From Hymenochaete sp. R1 (lineage: Eukaryota > Basidiomycota > Agaricomycetes > Hymenochaetales > Hymenochaetaceae): a stretch of 64,000 bases of DNA. Position numbers and translations under genes: made by a program. Below are positions 12,701 through 24,718 of the stretch, piece by piece (position 1 is the stretch's first letter; each line of letters opens with the position of its first letter). Under the pieces are notes generated by a model. It saw only the letters and a program-made list of their open reading frames with translations. It was not told the origin of the DNA and ran no database searches. The stretch lies in contig JAFREE010000090.1 of NCBI GenBank assembly GCA_019400425.1, positions 1-64,000 on the forward strand. Direction: 5' to 3'.

Positions 12701-13033
12701 ACGATACGGTAAGAACCCAAACATCTTCAACATAAGATATTAGGTCGAAATGATAGTATCAGATTCTCGGAACAAGTACAGTAACAATTTCATGGTAAGA
12801 AACCCCCTTCCTTTTGATAAGAACGCGGTGTCTGATCCTTCATCGTATTCAGGACAATCGAGTCCGGAACACCTGGTACGGACCTGTCTCGGATAAATCC
12901 ATGGCGAGAATGTTCTGATGTAATATTTTTAGCTGGTAGTTATCGTCTCCGATACTTTGGAGATTCGAAAGCGTTATTCGGAGGCGGGATCACTTCGTTC
13001 ACTGGGACGTCCTCAACATTTACTATCGCGTAG
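9717..13033 (+). CDS. Neutral ceramidase
   Basis: Hydrolyses the amide bond of ceramide to sphingosine and fatty acid; expected to be secreted or surface-bound. The N-terminus has a hydrophobic signal region followed by YLLGLGIGDVTGPVVETNMM, a family hallmark. Further marks are DIAMGDTGVRR, the zinc-ligand region FVGTHQHSG, FFAVHGTSLY, the catalytic-serine hexapeptide GDTSPN, NPFWEIVKG, VMPGELTTMSGRRM, ANTYGHYVATREEY and the C-terminal beta-sandwich ending TSSTFTIA and the TAG at 13031-13033. It spans the whole family. About fifteen exons; the phases I checked fit. The intron before the catalytic-serine exon appears to use a GC donor (10832-10891). The hydrophobic start is longer than usual, so the exact signal cleavage site is unsure. 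Confidence 0.9.
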
Positions 13034-13667
13034 ACCAATTAACCTGCTGTGTTCGTTTGCAATTTTCTTTTCAGAATATGTTGGTCTCAGTGGTCTCCTT
13101 CATTCCATAAGGCTGATAGGTCTCATATACCATACGCCCTTTGGACTCCTGTCTTTATCTTGCTCCGCTCCTGTCAGTGCCAGAACTTTTGGACTTTCTT
13201 ATTATTAGCCTTTTTAAACCAGATGATCTTTGCGCAAACACCAGTGTTACATGTGAGAACTCGGGCCGACAAAGAGACCGAAGAAAAGGAAGTAGCATTT
13301 CTGTATTTCATTACAATCTCGAAGACTTCTCATTACTTCTATGTCACACCAAGATAACGAATGACTGTGCTACACGTAGCAAGAATTGTGTCCCAAAAAC
13401 GGACGCTCAGCATACCTAGAGCCGGAAGATTTAAGATAATAAGCAAAGTGCAAATGTTAGCAAAACACCAAAACAATTAATCAAAGAAATCACGAATAAC
13501 TTAAGCCAAAAAGAAAGTGGAATAAAAGGTAGTACATGCTAAGAAGTCCAAGTAGATTTGCAAATGATTCAAAAATTCAAAGAAAGAAATTGTCATGGCG
13601 ATGTCATGTACCAAGGAAGAAAGGAGGATGATAAAGAAAGTGAGGTGAGATAGAGGGCAACGAATGT
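13034..13667. other. Convergent intergenic region
   Basis: Lies between the ends of the ceramidase gene (plus) and the glucan-synthesis gene (minus). No gene seen; it presumably holds both 3' untranslated regions. The right half is A-rich. Confidence 0.5.
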
Positions 13668-15791
13668 TCAGCAACCATCATACTCGGAGTTCCGGGGTAT
13701 TGTGTAACCTGCTGAATCCCATGTCGTCCAGTTTGCATTGGTATAAGCGGTCTGGTGGCTAGTACAAGTAAGTATATCAGTTTCGTGAACGTCAAGGAAA
13801 GTCGTCGGTTTATACATACTTATTGATATAGTCAGTTGTAGGGTGATGCGAAGGATTGCAGGTCAAGCCATCCTTAGCGTCGACGTCGTCTCGTTGGTAG
13901 ACACGAATATAGTCAACGTACATCTTCGACGGGAATACGAGGTGGTCGAGGTCAACGGTGGTGAAGGAGGTAGAAAGACCCAGATTGAGAATAATGTACT
14001 ACCGATCGGCACATAAGAAATTGCATTCGACCCGAAAAAAAAGATTCAAGTGCAACTCACCATTGGCTCCTCTGAAATGGGCCTCTGGGAGACCTGGCTT
14101 ACATCGTCAGGACCAACCGAAGCAGCGGTGATCGTCCAAGACTCCTTTCCCGTCGAGTACCACGTTATGTACCCATCGTCCCGATTGTTCATATCGCTCC
14201 AGTACTCAAATCCGTACGTCCCGTACCCAGCCCCATCATAGTTGTCGCTGTCTGTATACGTCACCGCACTGATACTCTGCTGGAGGTCTGTGCCCGTGAA
14301 CGAGTTGAGTTGCGTGAGTGAGTCATCGTATATTGTTGTCTCCGGTGTCGAGTTGTCAAACTTCACAAACGCGTTGAACGGAGCAACCTGGTACGACTGC
14401 GACACCTCGCCCCGCCCCACGCCCGTATCGACCTGACCCTCCAGAACATCGATTTCGGGCGCGCCGCGGCCATTTGAGACTTTGGGACCTGGGTGATCGG
14501 AACCGGAGCACGTGCACGCTGAGAGGCGCTGGCCTGGTTGATTGCTCAGGTACGAGCCCTGCCAACCGCTCGTCGTGCTGGAAGATGGGTTACCGGCTTT
14601 ATCCATCTGACGGGGGAAGGTGCCGAGGTCGCAAGAGTCGTAGGAGTAAGGCCAGAGACCGTCAGTCGTGGCACCGTATCCTGCTCGACCGAGGTTACCC
14701 ATTGTCCAAAAACCAGGCCAGAGACCGCTGATTTTCGCGCTACCAGGTAAAGATATCGACGCCTCGATGTATCCAGTAGTGAAGCAGAACTTGTTCCAGG
14801 AAGTGAGCATGCCGGACATGTAGTCGAGGTCATGGATTTGTTTTTTCGAAAGGGTAATGACAAGCTTCCCATCATCAGTAGTTATTGCACTAGGATCATA
14901 CCACTCCATATCACTGAAAAACATGTCGTTGTCAATACTTCAATTAAAATTAGCCGGATCAAAATGCCCACCCAGTAGGCCAGTAGTGAATGTCAGCCGC
15001 TTCGAAGTACGGATCATCACCAGGATAGAACGAACGGCCCGGCGTGTTGAACTCATCACTAAACACCAGGTTGTAGTTCTTACCATCCGATCCGACGCGC
15101 GACATCGCATCCTGTGGCGTCTCCTTATCGATCAACTGCTTCATACCAGGCAGGTCGGGGATTTGTCCCGTCCCGTTGATACCGCCCGTGTTGAACCCTG
15201 GGCCATCGAAGGGCTTATCGCGCACGTGTAGCAGGACGGGATATCCGATGAAGAGCATGAGCAGTGCAAGGAGTAGCAATCCAAGCGCACCAGCATTCAT
15301 CCACCCTCGTAATGAGCATAACACAAACGGTTGCGTCGCGCTGCCGTTGATCAAGACACCCTTCTTCGAGTAGACGGGATCTGGGTTATGTAGGTCGTCG
15401 TCTTCTTCTGGTTCGTTATTATGCCACATGTAGACCGGCACTGAGGCGGAGTTGGATAAAACTTGCCGAGGTGACTGTTGCTGTTTCTCTGAAAGGACGG
15501 GTGTTGCAAAGCCCGAATACGACGACATGGCGCTGTTTCGCCGCGAATTGAGTTCGTTGTCATACTGAAAGTATAGAGCTCAGTAACGCGTCGAACGGAC
15601 GTGAACGAGACACATACCGAATACGAGTACGGTCCATAACCAGCACCAATCTCGCCACGAGCAACACCAGCAGCGGCTCCTCCTCTAACCATACTGTTGG
15701 ACGGTAACAGGCTTTGGGACGAGAGCGGAGATGTAGGTAATAGCGGTCTTGTCTGCCCCTGCCTGGTGTCGTTGGAGGGGAATCCAGACAT
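13668..15791 (-). CDS. KRE6: KRE6/SKN1-family beta-glucan synthesis-associated protein
   Basis: Type II membrane protein of the GH16-related KRE6/SKN1 family, needed for beta-1,6-glucan in the fungal wall and acting in the secretory pathway. Exon 1 (ATG at 15791) gives a cytosolic Ser-rich tail ending GAGYGPYSYS, joined in phase 0 to YDNELNSRRNSA. One membrane anchor follows (GALGLLLLALLMLFIGYP). The lumenal domain has VFSDEFNTPGRSF, SGLWPGFWTMGNLGR, the catalytic-type motif PEIDVLEG (E-I-D-x-x-E) and WYSTGKESW. The last exon gives TAYTNANWTTWDS and a terminal Cys before the TGA at 13668-13670. It is full length, and no damage was seen. Confidence 0.9.
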
Positions 15792-17074
15792 CTGAGAACC
15801 TAACTGATGTGTTCGCCACTTGCCACTTGAAAAGGAAATTATACAGGGGGATTGTGTAACGAACGAAGGAAGAGGTACGAGGAAGAAGGGTGGCGAGGAA
15901 CAACGAGAGGAAGGGGGATGGGAAGGAGTACAGGATGCTAGCGGGGGGAAAGAGAGAGAAAACCGAACCAAGACCGGCTCATGCGTTGGTTTTGAATGGA
16001 TTGCTTGAGGCCGCGCCCCTCCTCCGGCTAAGGATCAATTGAATTGAGTTTGATTGAAAATAGACCGACCGACCCTCTACCCGCCCTCATCCGCGCGATA
16101 GTGAGGGCGCTAGAGGAAGCGGCGTTGATGATCCCGTGTGAGAGCAAGACTAGCAAGAAACTGCATCAATCTCGGACCAAAGGTGTAAAATCCCGAGCGA
16201 GCGTTCCGCGTCCCGCCTCGCTGTTGCTCGTTGCTTGATAGCACTGCTTGAGCGGCCTGTGGGGATCTAACACCAACACCAACAGACAGGTCCTAGCAGA
16301 TAACACAGGAGAATCAAGGACCATCGTTGCAAGGGGGTTTGTCTCAGTCTCTGGCAATGTGTTCCAGCTAGAAGCGGGCTCGGGACCGCGCCACGCTCCT
16401 GCCGAGAGTACCGTCAGAATCCCCGCGTCGGTCACCCCCGGCCGAATACACAGCAGGAAAAAAACATATCTGAAGACAGTGCTGGTTCCATGTAAGCCGG
16501 AACAATCAGCACCGGGTACACAATCGAAATCGGGAATTGAGAGAGGAATGAATTGAGTACGCACAAAATGAGATTCAGTGAGAATTCCGAGACAGACATA
16601 GATGATGAGCTGGCAACACTAAGGTTTCCTTCGTGACACGATAGGAGATGCATGCAGTCATCGCATGTTCTCGTGTAAAATCTGCATTCATCCGGGGGTT
16701 ATCAGTGGCAAGAAAAGATTCATCAGTTATCTTTGAACAACAACCGGGTCTGCGGCAAGTGTGCGTGCGCCACACACGACCGTGGGCGGCGAAACAGAAG
16801 ACAGGCCAAAAACAGAGCGGAGATGGGCTTGGCAAAAATGCTGAGTCATCGAAGAGCGCACTTACGTAACAGGTTTTCGGGCGTCAGGAAATCCAGATAC
16901 CGACGCCGGTTGGCTGTGCTTGAAACAACCGATCAGACTTGAGTTCTCGGTAAACTCCGAGAATACGGATCACCGAGTTGACAAAAATAGAAAGAAATCC
17001 GATCATGTGCCGGAAATCGAGTTCGAGAGCTCGGTGCTACACAAAAACAAACAAAGCCACGCGAATTATTACAG
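15792..17074. other. Intergenic, no gene seen
   Basis: About 1.3 kb upstream of the KRE6-type gene and downstream of the membrane-protein paralogue. It contains the KRE6-type promoter. Open frames here lack family signals and start contexts I could support. Confidence 0.5.
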
Positions 17075-18078
17075 TTATTTAGTCGTAGGAGGGACGGTGA
17101 GCTCAGAGACCCCAAGCTCAACATACGGTAACTCCCTGACACCAAGGCTTTTCGACGAATATAATCGGAAGCTTCGAGGGATGGCCACTGGCAACTTATG
17201 CCCCGCAGACCCGGCATCGCCAGTTGTGATGGAAATGCTCGTGCGGGTGGTTGACTCGGTCCCAACGCGGGCGAGGGGCCCTCCAGGCTTTCGGCCAACA
17301 TCTGGCATGGCAACGAGGACAGCTACTCGGACTCGAGTCCGTGGTGAGTCTGGGTCATGGATGCTCGTGTAATTATCTTTTTCTTCTTTCGCTTCGACTT
17401 CGTTTGCGAGTGGATAGTCGCGTTTTGTCGATGATGATTTGGTGGGGATGTCGGTGGGGCTGACGAGCATGGCTGTAAGAGGCTAATTCAGCCCAACGAG
17501 GTGGTCGAGTTCAGCATAAGTCATAAGCATTCATGACAAAAACTAGAATCGCAAGTTATCGCGTCACACCCACCTTGAACAACTCCCAGTCCCTCGGGTT
17601 CCATGGTCGTCCACACCTCACCTTGTGGAACGTCGGTGGATCTAGAAGCAGCGATGTCTTTCCTCGACCACGGTGACCGAATTCATCCATCGACGCATCG
17701 AGCGGATCGAAGCTGAAGAGCGAGCCGATGCGCTGCATTACATAACGCCGACGCCTGAGGCGCGCGACGAACTTCGTGGTCGTGGCGGCAACCGCAAAGA
17801 CAAAGAAAAGGCCGACAATGACTAACAAGCGGAGAGAAAAACGAATTTAGAGAGATTTCTCTATTTTGGAAGGGATTTAGAGGGACTTACTGACGAAGTA
17901 GATCGCTAAGATGGTAGAAAGGCAGCTGTTAGTGATATCCGGATATTGAAATTCGAGAAATATCAAACTTACTCAAGTCATTTCCGAAAGAACCTGGAGG
18001 TTGTCCAAACGCGGTCGTGTTCGAGTCGCCGTTGGACGATTTGCTTGTGCCTAGCAAACTAGTCTTCGTGTGGAACAT
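17075..18078 (-). CDS. Single-pass membrane protein with 15-nt microexon (paralogue 2)
   Basis: Uncharacterised paralogue of the gene at 6164-7323. ATG at 18078; the short N-terminal exon ends near SFGNDL. The microexon (17891-17905) gives TIYFVI across its borders, then comes the membrane span IVGLFFVFAVAAT and a basic stop-transfer patch (RLRRRR). A Pro/Asp-rich linker follows, and the final exon has VRVAVLVAMPDVGRKPGG and LPYVELGVSEL. Spacing and exon structure copy the other member although the tails differ widely. The adjacent divergent gene is the G-alpha subunit, about 975 bp away. No enzymatic motif was seen; a scaffold or receptor-like role would be a guess. Confidence 0.75.
17891..17905 (-). 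other. 15-nt microexon
   Basis: The minus strand reads acceptor CTTAG, CGATCTACTTCGTCA, then donor GTAAGTCC. It joins phase 1 to phase 1 and puts the membrane segment in frame with the N-terminal exon, exactly as in the other paralogue. Confidence 0.7.
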
Positions 18079-19053
18079 CTTGGGGTCCGTTTATCTTGAA
18101 GGAACGAGTACTGAAGGGATGCACATATCGTCTGGAAGGTAATCCTCCATCGACGAAAGCTAGCGGCTGACTTGCGAGAGCTCAGGCTGGCAGTGATCTA
18201 AGCATCGTCCAAGGTCGAATCTCCAGCATCATAGTAATCCAGTCAGCCTCAATTCAAACGGACTGCATGCCGTTTCGAAGAAGCGGGAATTCCCAAATAG
18301 CCAGGGAGAGCTTTCTGGGGGAAAGAACGGAGATGAAGAGGGACGAGAAGATACAAACATACATACAAAGAAGAAAAGAGAAGCAGGATCACGAAGAAAA
18401 AGCACACGCAAAGGTGGCAACGGCGGGTTTCTTAGATGAAATCGGAAGCAGCGAAGATTGAAATATGGGAGAAAAAATGCGAGCATCAGTGGCTGAATTA
18501 GACTGAATACACTTTGGCTGAACTTTAGTTTGTGGATGAATGGGTGGTGTAAAAATACAAGTGGGGGGAGCGGAGGCAGAATTGACTAACTCCGACTGTT
18601 CCGATTGGGCGTGTTTCACGAGTTTCACGGTGGCATTGAGAGCAAAAGACAAGGAGGCGCAGATATGCCCATTCCCGACACACATGCGCTTGGATGAAGT
18701 GTGGACTCTTGCTCTTGACTCCAACTGAAAACTATCGTGAAGGGAAGGATCTGAGTGAACTCCGAGACTCGGGATAGCCACCATGAGAGTGTTTCGCACT
18801 AAGACGGAAACTCTCGATCTCGACGTTTCGAAATCCGAGAATTGAGTTCGCCGGCAAGAGACCATGCACGTGACAAAAAACCCCGATGCGGATCTGATGA
18901 GAGACCCCCGGTAGACCGGCGCGGGAGACTTGTGGGACCTCAGAGCTTAGCACCATCACTGATTCACTCTTCATATAATTCCTTCCCTTTCTTCTTCCAC
19001 CTCCACAATCCATCCACACACTTATTTCCGTCCCCCTCCCCTTCTCCTCCACA
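18079..19053. promoter_or_regulatory. Divergent promoter region
   Basis: Separates the minus-strand membrane-protein gene from the plus-strand G-alpha gene. It has a strong pyrimidine tract (about 18980-19045) just before the G-alpha ATG, a common fungal core-promoter feature. No gene seen. Confidence 0.5.
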
Positions 19054-21032
19054 ATGGGTCGTTCTCTCGACGTCGACGACCCCCTCGCAGCTGCTATAGC
19101 TCCCCCATCCAACGAGACGTCCCACGAGCGAGCCGTCCGCGAGGAGCACGAGGCACGCGCCAAGAAAACGAGCGACGAGATTGATGAAATGTTGCGCGCA
19201 GAGAGAGTCGCTGCCCGTCGGCGAAAGAAACCTGTTAAGGTCTTGTTGCTCGGTCAGAGTGAGTCGGGGAAGAGCACGACGCTGAAGAGTGAGTTCTTTC
19301 GTTCGTGTGTTCTTCCGCGTCGGTCGTTGTGGGGAGGAAAATGTGTTGGGCGCCAATGCGGTTATTCAAATGCATGTTGGACATGTTCACACATGTCTGA
19401 TTGTGTTCGTTCCCATTGTCTTTCCCATTGTCTATCGACTTAAAGCCCTGTTATCTCTGTTTCACGCTACTACGGCACTGTCCAGTCTATACCACCGGAA
19501 GTAATTCCTCGATAAGAACAGGCACCTGATGAGACATGACATTATGCTAGCTTATTTCTTCATCGTAGTTGAACCATTGCCGCAGAGATACTGACTAATA
19601 TCGCAGATTTCCAGTTAGCCTACGCTCGCAAGCAATGGCAGGAAGAACGAGATTCATGGAGATCCGTCGTTCAACTCAATCTCGTGCGGTCCATCAATCT
19701 CATCCTTGACCTAATGCAGCGCGAGATGGTCGGCCCAGAGTACCCCGAATCAGATCCCGAGGATGAGTACGACGAGTTCGCAGCAACACACCGCCAGCGT
19801 CTTCAATTCGGCGAAGAACATAAAATCCTGAAATTACGTTTAATGCCTTTAAGGCATGTCCAACGGGACCTGGAACAACGGCTTGGCAGCGGAGCAGAGG
19901 AACCCATGCCTGTTCCTCCTGGCTACCAGACCTCGGCAGCCCCCTTCAATGAACATGGCAGCAACATGTCCCGCCATCAAGAATTTTTCGTACGCTCTTC
20001 CACTGGCTGGAAGGCCGCCCTTGCGTCTCTTCGCTCGCGGAATTCTACGGGGAGTCGAGATGACGTCGACGGACGCTCCCAGCGCGAACGTGAAGCCGAA
20101 GAAACAACCCATATCATCTCTGGTTGCCGAGACGATGTGCGAGCCCTTTGGCACGACCCTACCGTTCAACAACTTCTCGCGCTACGGCGTCTTCGCCTCG
20201 AGGACAGTCCGGGCTTCTATCTCAATGACATCGATCGCATCGCTTCACGCACGTATACCCCTTCTGACGATGACATTGTCCGGGCACGGCTGCGAACGAT
20301 GGGTGTGCAAGAGTATCGTTTCTTCTTCGAACGCGGGTCCGAGGCAGGAACAGAGTGGTTGATGTACGACGTTGGAGGAACGCGCACACTCCGCCAGGCA
20401 TGGACGCCATACTTCGAGGACGTGAACGCGATTATTTTCCTTGCGCCCATCTCATGTTTCGATGAGAAACTTGCAGAAGATCGCCGTGTCAACCGGTTGG
20501 AAGACAGCTTTTTATTATGGAGGGCGATTTGCAGTAGCAAGCTCCTCGCACAGACGCAGCTCGTGCTCTTTCTCAATAAATGTGATCTATTGGACAAGAA
20601 ATTGCGGATGGGTGCGCAAGTGAAGGATAATGTGCCCAGTTTTGGGGATCGGAGCAACACGCTGGGAACGGTCGCAAAATGTGAGATCCCTTCGTTTATT
20701 CAAACTAAAGGGCAACTCATACGTTTTCTTCCCCGATAGACATGCGCACCAAATTTAGGGAGATGTCGAAACAGTACTCGCCGGAACCCCGACCAATCTA
20801 CACCCATCTTACATCGGTCATCGTAAGTCCCAGATCGCTTCCTTTTTCTCACCGATACGGTCTGAATTCACGCTGAACTCACCAGGATACAAGGGCAACA
20901 GCGCTCACTCTCGGCGCCGGTGCGTATTCTTTGAGATAATGAATTAACATATCACTGACACCATCGACCCTATTTTCATCAGTGCGCGAAGGTATCCTTA
21001 GGGAACACCTCAGAGGTGCTGACTTCCTCTAG
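19054..21032 (+). CDS. Atypical heterotrimeric G-protein alpha subunit
   Basis: GTP-binding signalling protein acting at the inner face of the plasma membrane. It starts MGRS, so Gly2 could be myristoylated. The P-loop is GQSESGKSTTLK. The helical domain follows in NFQLAYARKQW and LNLVRSINLIL and contains a long insertion (about residues 140-230, Ser/Arg-rich). Switch I has DIVRARLRTMGV; switch II is YDVGGTRTLRQAW, where the usual DVGGQRSER is altered. Base recognition is LFLNKCDLL (NKxD), and the late TCAT element is degenerate (VIDTRAT). The C-terminus is HLRGADFL. The first intron is unusually long (about 316 bp). It belongs to the divergent, expanded G-alpha-like group of basidiomycetes; the Gln-to-Thr change in switch II should affect GTP hydrolysis (inference). 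Confidence 0.88.
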
Positions 21033-21945
21033 CTTTTCTCACCGCATAGCAGGAAATATTAACGAAACTCTTGTATTCGTACCTGCCTACCCCCGCACAT
21101 TCGCACACGTCGGTCGTCCGCACCACGCAATAACAAATGCATTCGCAACTTTTTTCGTTCGCATCATCAATTTGATCCATGGCTTTGCAACGTTACCCGT
21201 CTCCTTCGTCACTAGTAGGAACCTTGATCTAGACTGTTTGCTCCCTTTCTTCCGGATGGCGAGCGCGACATCGATTAGTGTTTCACGATTCTGCAACCCC
21301 ACACTACTATGTATTCAAAAAGAGGAAAGGAACCCACGATGCCCATTTTGCCAATTATATTTTTTTCCCTCAGTGTATTTTATGCATGTCATGCGCCATC
21401 CTCTCTCCGATGCTTCACATTAATGTACGCCCTTCGCTTCCTCGTTTTCTTTCCTCACGTTTTGCCGTCCCCACGTCGACTATCTCACAGCTATCATGAG
21501 CGTCCGAACCTAATCATATGCGCGTTGTATTTTAATCACTATCCTTCTCCCTCTTTCTCCCCTCTATTTTCTGTTCATTCATCTTGAGATTTCCTCTTTG
21601 CTTTGGTTTCTTCCGTGTTTTGCACCACTTAATTTTTCTTTCATTTCTCCGGCGCTCAGCATTCGATCTTATCTCACCATCTCAGTACCCCCCGTCTGTT
21701 TATCTTGTACTTCGCACACACTTGACTACTATCTCATGGATGCTATTCTTGATACTGGAATCTGATTGGCGCTAAATGGGATAAGGATATAAGGAATATT
21801 AATCAAGGATTAATAGTAGCTGTTGGAAGGGTATACGCAAGTATTGGATGGGAAATAGTGATGGGTACAGTAGTAAGTCCATGTCCTTGTATGCGTCCGT
21901 GTATATTCATGTACTCATAAACGTTTACTGTCGAATAACCCTCAT
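21033..21945. other. Pyrimidine-rich intergenic region
   Basis: Follows the G-alpha stop codon and precedes the 3' end of secreted peptide gene A. Strongly T/C-rich on the plus strand. No gene seen. Confidence 0.45.
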
Positions 21946-22293
21946 CAGGTACTCGTCTGAGTCGCAGTACTCCGGGTATCAGTCGTGCTCGTAGCAATAT
22001 CGTCGGTTGTGCTTGCGCTCATGCTACTTGTGCCCGTCGAACTCGTACTAGTACTACCAGTAGTCGGCACACTATTCTCGTCGGTAATCAATGGCGCCGG
22101 AGGGCACCACGGATGACCGCCGCAAACGAAGGCATTGCCTAAGTCCCGTCTGATTGCCGTACCCTACTCGAATAATCATGGGTGAGTGCCGGAAAGCTTT
22201 AAGCAAGGTTCATTGTGTGCTTACGGATCTCAGAGGTGATGCCATGGTCAATGGTAGGACGAAGACGAGGCTCGCGAGTATATAGCAACGCAT
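21946..22293 (-). CDS. Small secreted Cys peptide precursor A
   Basis: Uncharacterised. Exon 1 (ATG at 22293) encodes a signal peptide (MRCYILASLVFVLPLTMAS). A phase-0 intron with GTAAGC donor follows. Exon 2 begins GTAIRRDLGNAF, with a dibasic RR where a Kex2-type protease could cut, then the core CGGHPWCPPAP. Unlike its neighbours it has a long Ser/Thr-rich tail, likely O-glycosylated, to the TGA at 21946. The precursor is about 90 residues. Exon structure, the AI-basic-basic-(R)D element and the C-x-G-H-P-x-C core tie it to genes B-E. The mature role is unknown; it could be a signal, a toxin-like peptide or a wall peptide. Confidence 0.72.
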
Positions 22294-23712
22294 GATTGAG
22301 TCTTGGGGAATAATGCTACATTCAACGCCAGCCTTAAACGTGCTTTACATCCGAAAGGCGGACATACGTACCTTTGAAGGTGCAGGCTGCGAGTCGAGAG
22401 TCAAGGGTCGTAGCGCGAAGGAGGACGAATACGGACACAGATGTCAGTTAGAAGCGCGTCTTTAAAATGTTTGTCTGTACAGATTGATAGGGTTGACCGG
22501 AAGCCCTACTTATACTTTCAGACCCACACTCACCATCACCTTAAGGCTTAAGCTGTATGCTGTGTACCTCCCAGTAAATCCCGATTTCAACCCATTTGCG
22601 AAACACGATTTGCAACTCAGCCAATCCGCAGCATTCTCAAATTACATTGCCTTGAAATCAATCTGGCGTCTCTCGCACCAAACAACGGCCGTGGACCAGT
22701 CTGTCACGACATCGAGCCCCTCGTCTACGGCAGCGTTACATCCTGATCAAAGCAATCAAAGCAAACATAGCATCATAGTAAAAGCACCGCTCCGAAGCGA
22801 ATCGGCGAATCGTCCGTACCCCCGCCCCTCACCCTAAGTGTACAAGCGACGCACAGTACGGCAGCCGAACTGAGGCGCGCTCACCTTTGACGTTGGAGAA
22901 CGAACTGCAACGGACGAAGATACGTGATACGGAGATCCAAGGATCAGAGTACTAGTACAAGGGAATGGATTTGATTTTTACTCGCACCCGTGAGTCTGCA
23001 ACGTCATTTCCTGCTTCCAGACTCTTGAGTCCGGTTGACTGAGAAAGCGCTAAGAATGTCCTTCTTTGGTGATGATCAGGCTTGACAATTGTATCACGAA
23101 AGTAGACATTAAGAATGCCCATAGCAGGTTTGGTTCCGTTGTCGTGCCATGGTCCTAACTAACCATACCATCACTGATTCAAATTCAATGCTATCAGGGC
23201 TGTCGCGGGCGGTGCGCTTGGGCGGCGATCTGGAACCGGGGCGGAGAATACGAGAATGCATTCTCATGTTTACCATTCCCTTCCCATCCACGCCTCCTAC
23301 GCAAGTGTGCGAAGGTCGTTACTATTGGCGTAGTCTTTCCAGTGCAGATTCACGGAGATTGCGTGGTCGCTGTTGTCAATCCAACTACCACTATCGCTCC
23401 CCAAAAGCTCCGGACGGGAACGACAGGAATCGACAGTACGCATCAATCGTCAAAGAGGCGTCCTCGCACGTTTTTCTTCCATTCAGACAAAACAACATCT
23501 TCACTTCGGGAGCAGGCGCTGAAACTCGGTCTCGTTTCAATAAGTACGGGGATGGTTTTAGGAAAAAATGGCTACAGTGTGCGTATGCTAGTCTGTTTAG
23601 TTTGAAAAAGTAATGGATTGGATACAGAGGGGGAAAGAACTCGCAGCAATATCATAGATCAGTCTATTTGCTTGTAATCGAGGTGGAAATGAAGCATCAT
23701 GATGTTCGTCGA
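22294..23712. other. Intergenic, no gene seen
   Basis: 1.4 kb between secreted peptide genes A and B. It includes the promoter of A. Open frames on either strand show no signal peptide, domain or splice pattern that I can support. Confidence 0.45.
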
Positions 23713-23966
23713 TTAGCAGGGAGGCTGTCCTTCCTCGCATGGTGGGGGTATGGGAATGCAATAAGGATGACCATAGCAGCGAACTTCGACTTCGGCGTCG
23801 CGTTTCTTGATTGCGACCTTAGACACCCATAACGACAACGGTCTCAGCTTAAATTGAGGGGAGGGGTTGGAGAGCAAAGAAGTTCACTCACCGGCACATC
23901 ATTGAACGGTAGAGCAAGAACCATAGTTGATGCAAAGGCAAAGGTGAGCATTCCAATAATGCGCAT
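23713..23966 (-). CDS. Small secreted Cys peptide precursor B
   Basis: ATG at 23966; signal peptide MRIIGMLTFAFASTMVLA followed by LPFNDVP. A phase-0 intron (GTGAGT to TCTAAG) separates it from exon 2, which reads VAIKKRDAEVEVR and then CYGHPYC, a Pro run (IPIPPP) and two further cysteines up to the stop at 23713. KKR is a plausible Kex2 site, releasing a peptide of about 28 residues with four cysteines. An intron-like GTAAGTAA...CAG also sits in the 5' untranslated region, as in gene C. It is the clearest member of the array. No homologous named family is known to me. Confidence 0.78.
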
Positions 23967-24718
23967 ATCGATATTAGGGCGTAGGAAATCTCTGGAAAGA
24001 CTGAGCGCGATCAGTCGATGGCAATGAACACTGTTACTTACTGAGTGATATGGATGGCCCGGGGCTGCAACGCGCTAGTAGAAAAACGGTTAAAAATCTT
24101 AAACTCTGCCTTAACTTTGTCCTCTTATAAGACGTCTCGGTTCGCACCACGCCGGTCCCTGTGTGGGAAGATCAATCACATAACGTGGTCCGCGCCTGAG
24201 ATCATCATGATGTTGAAGCATGGCCAAAGTAAGCGGCATCACATCACTGCGCTCAAGCATAGCAATACGAACAGATATAATAAAACCACAGCGAACACGA
24301 ATATTGCGGAGTCGTTAAGGGACACAGCGATTGCCAAAGCGCAGCTCTGCTATAAATATAAGATATGAAGTAAAGTCATAAAAGGACGAGACTCGATAAT
24401 TCGAAAATATGTGAGAATGGGATTCGGAATTGCCAACGAGTCGTCGAAGAGGAGTTGTCGCAAGTTTTGTTTCATTCTACTTTGATCGACAACTTGAAGA
24501 CACTGTTTGTTCAGTCCGATAAGAAACACCGAAATTTGACCGAAATTCCGGACTAACTCGAGAGAAACCAATAAATATGAATAACGGATAATGCGCAAAT
24601 ACTAGAGGGCCCCAGGGGTAGATTAAATACAATGGTGAAAGTTTGGGCCATCATAACATGTCTAGATAAGGCACGTATGGAAGAGACTGCGGCGACACTG
24701 AGTCCTCGTTGATTAACA
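23967..24718 (-). promoter_or_regulatory. Promoter and spacer of peptide gene B
   Basis: Contains a palindromic TATA-type element TCTTATAAGA (about 24123-24132), roughly 160 bp before the ATG of B. It sits inside a block also found before gene C (GGYTCGCACYACGC and CATAACGT close by). The rest of the spacer, out to gene C, shows no gene. Confidence 0.5.

Noticed and set aside
19856..20660. Other frames over the G-alpha gene
   Set aside because: Shadows of a gene with clear G-alpha motifs.
24045..24368. Plus frame of about 107 codons upstream of peptide B
   Set aside because: It overlaps the promoter block shared with peptide C; the similarity between the two is promoter DNA and not an open frame in both.
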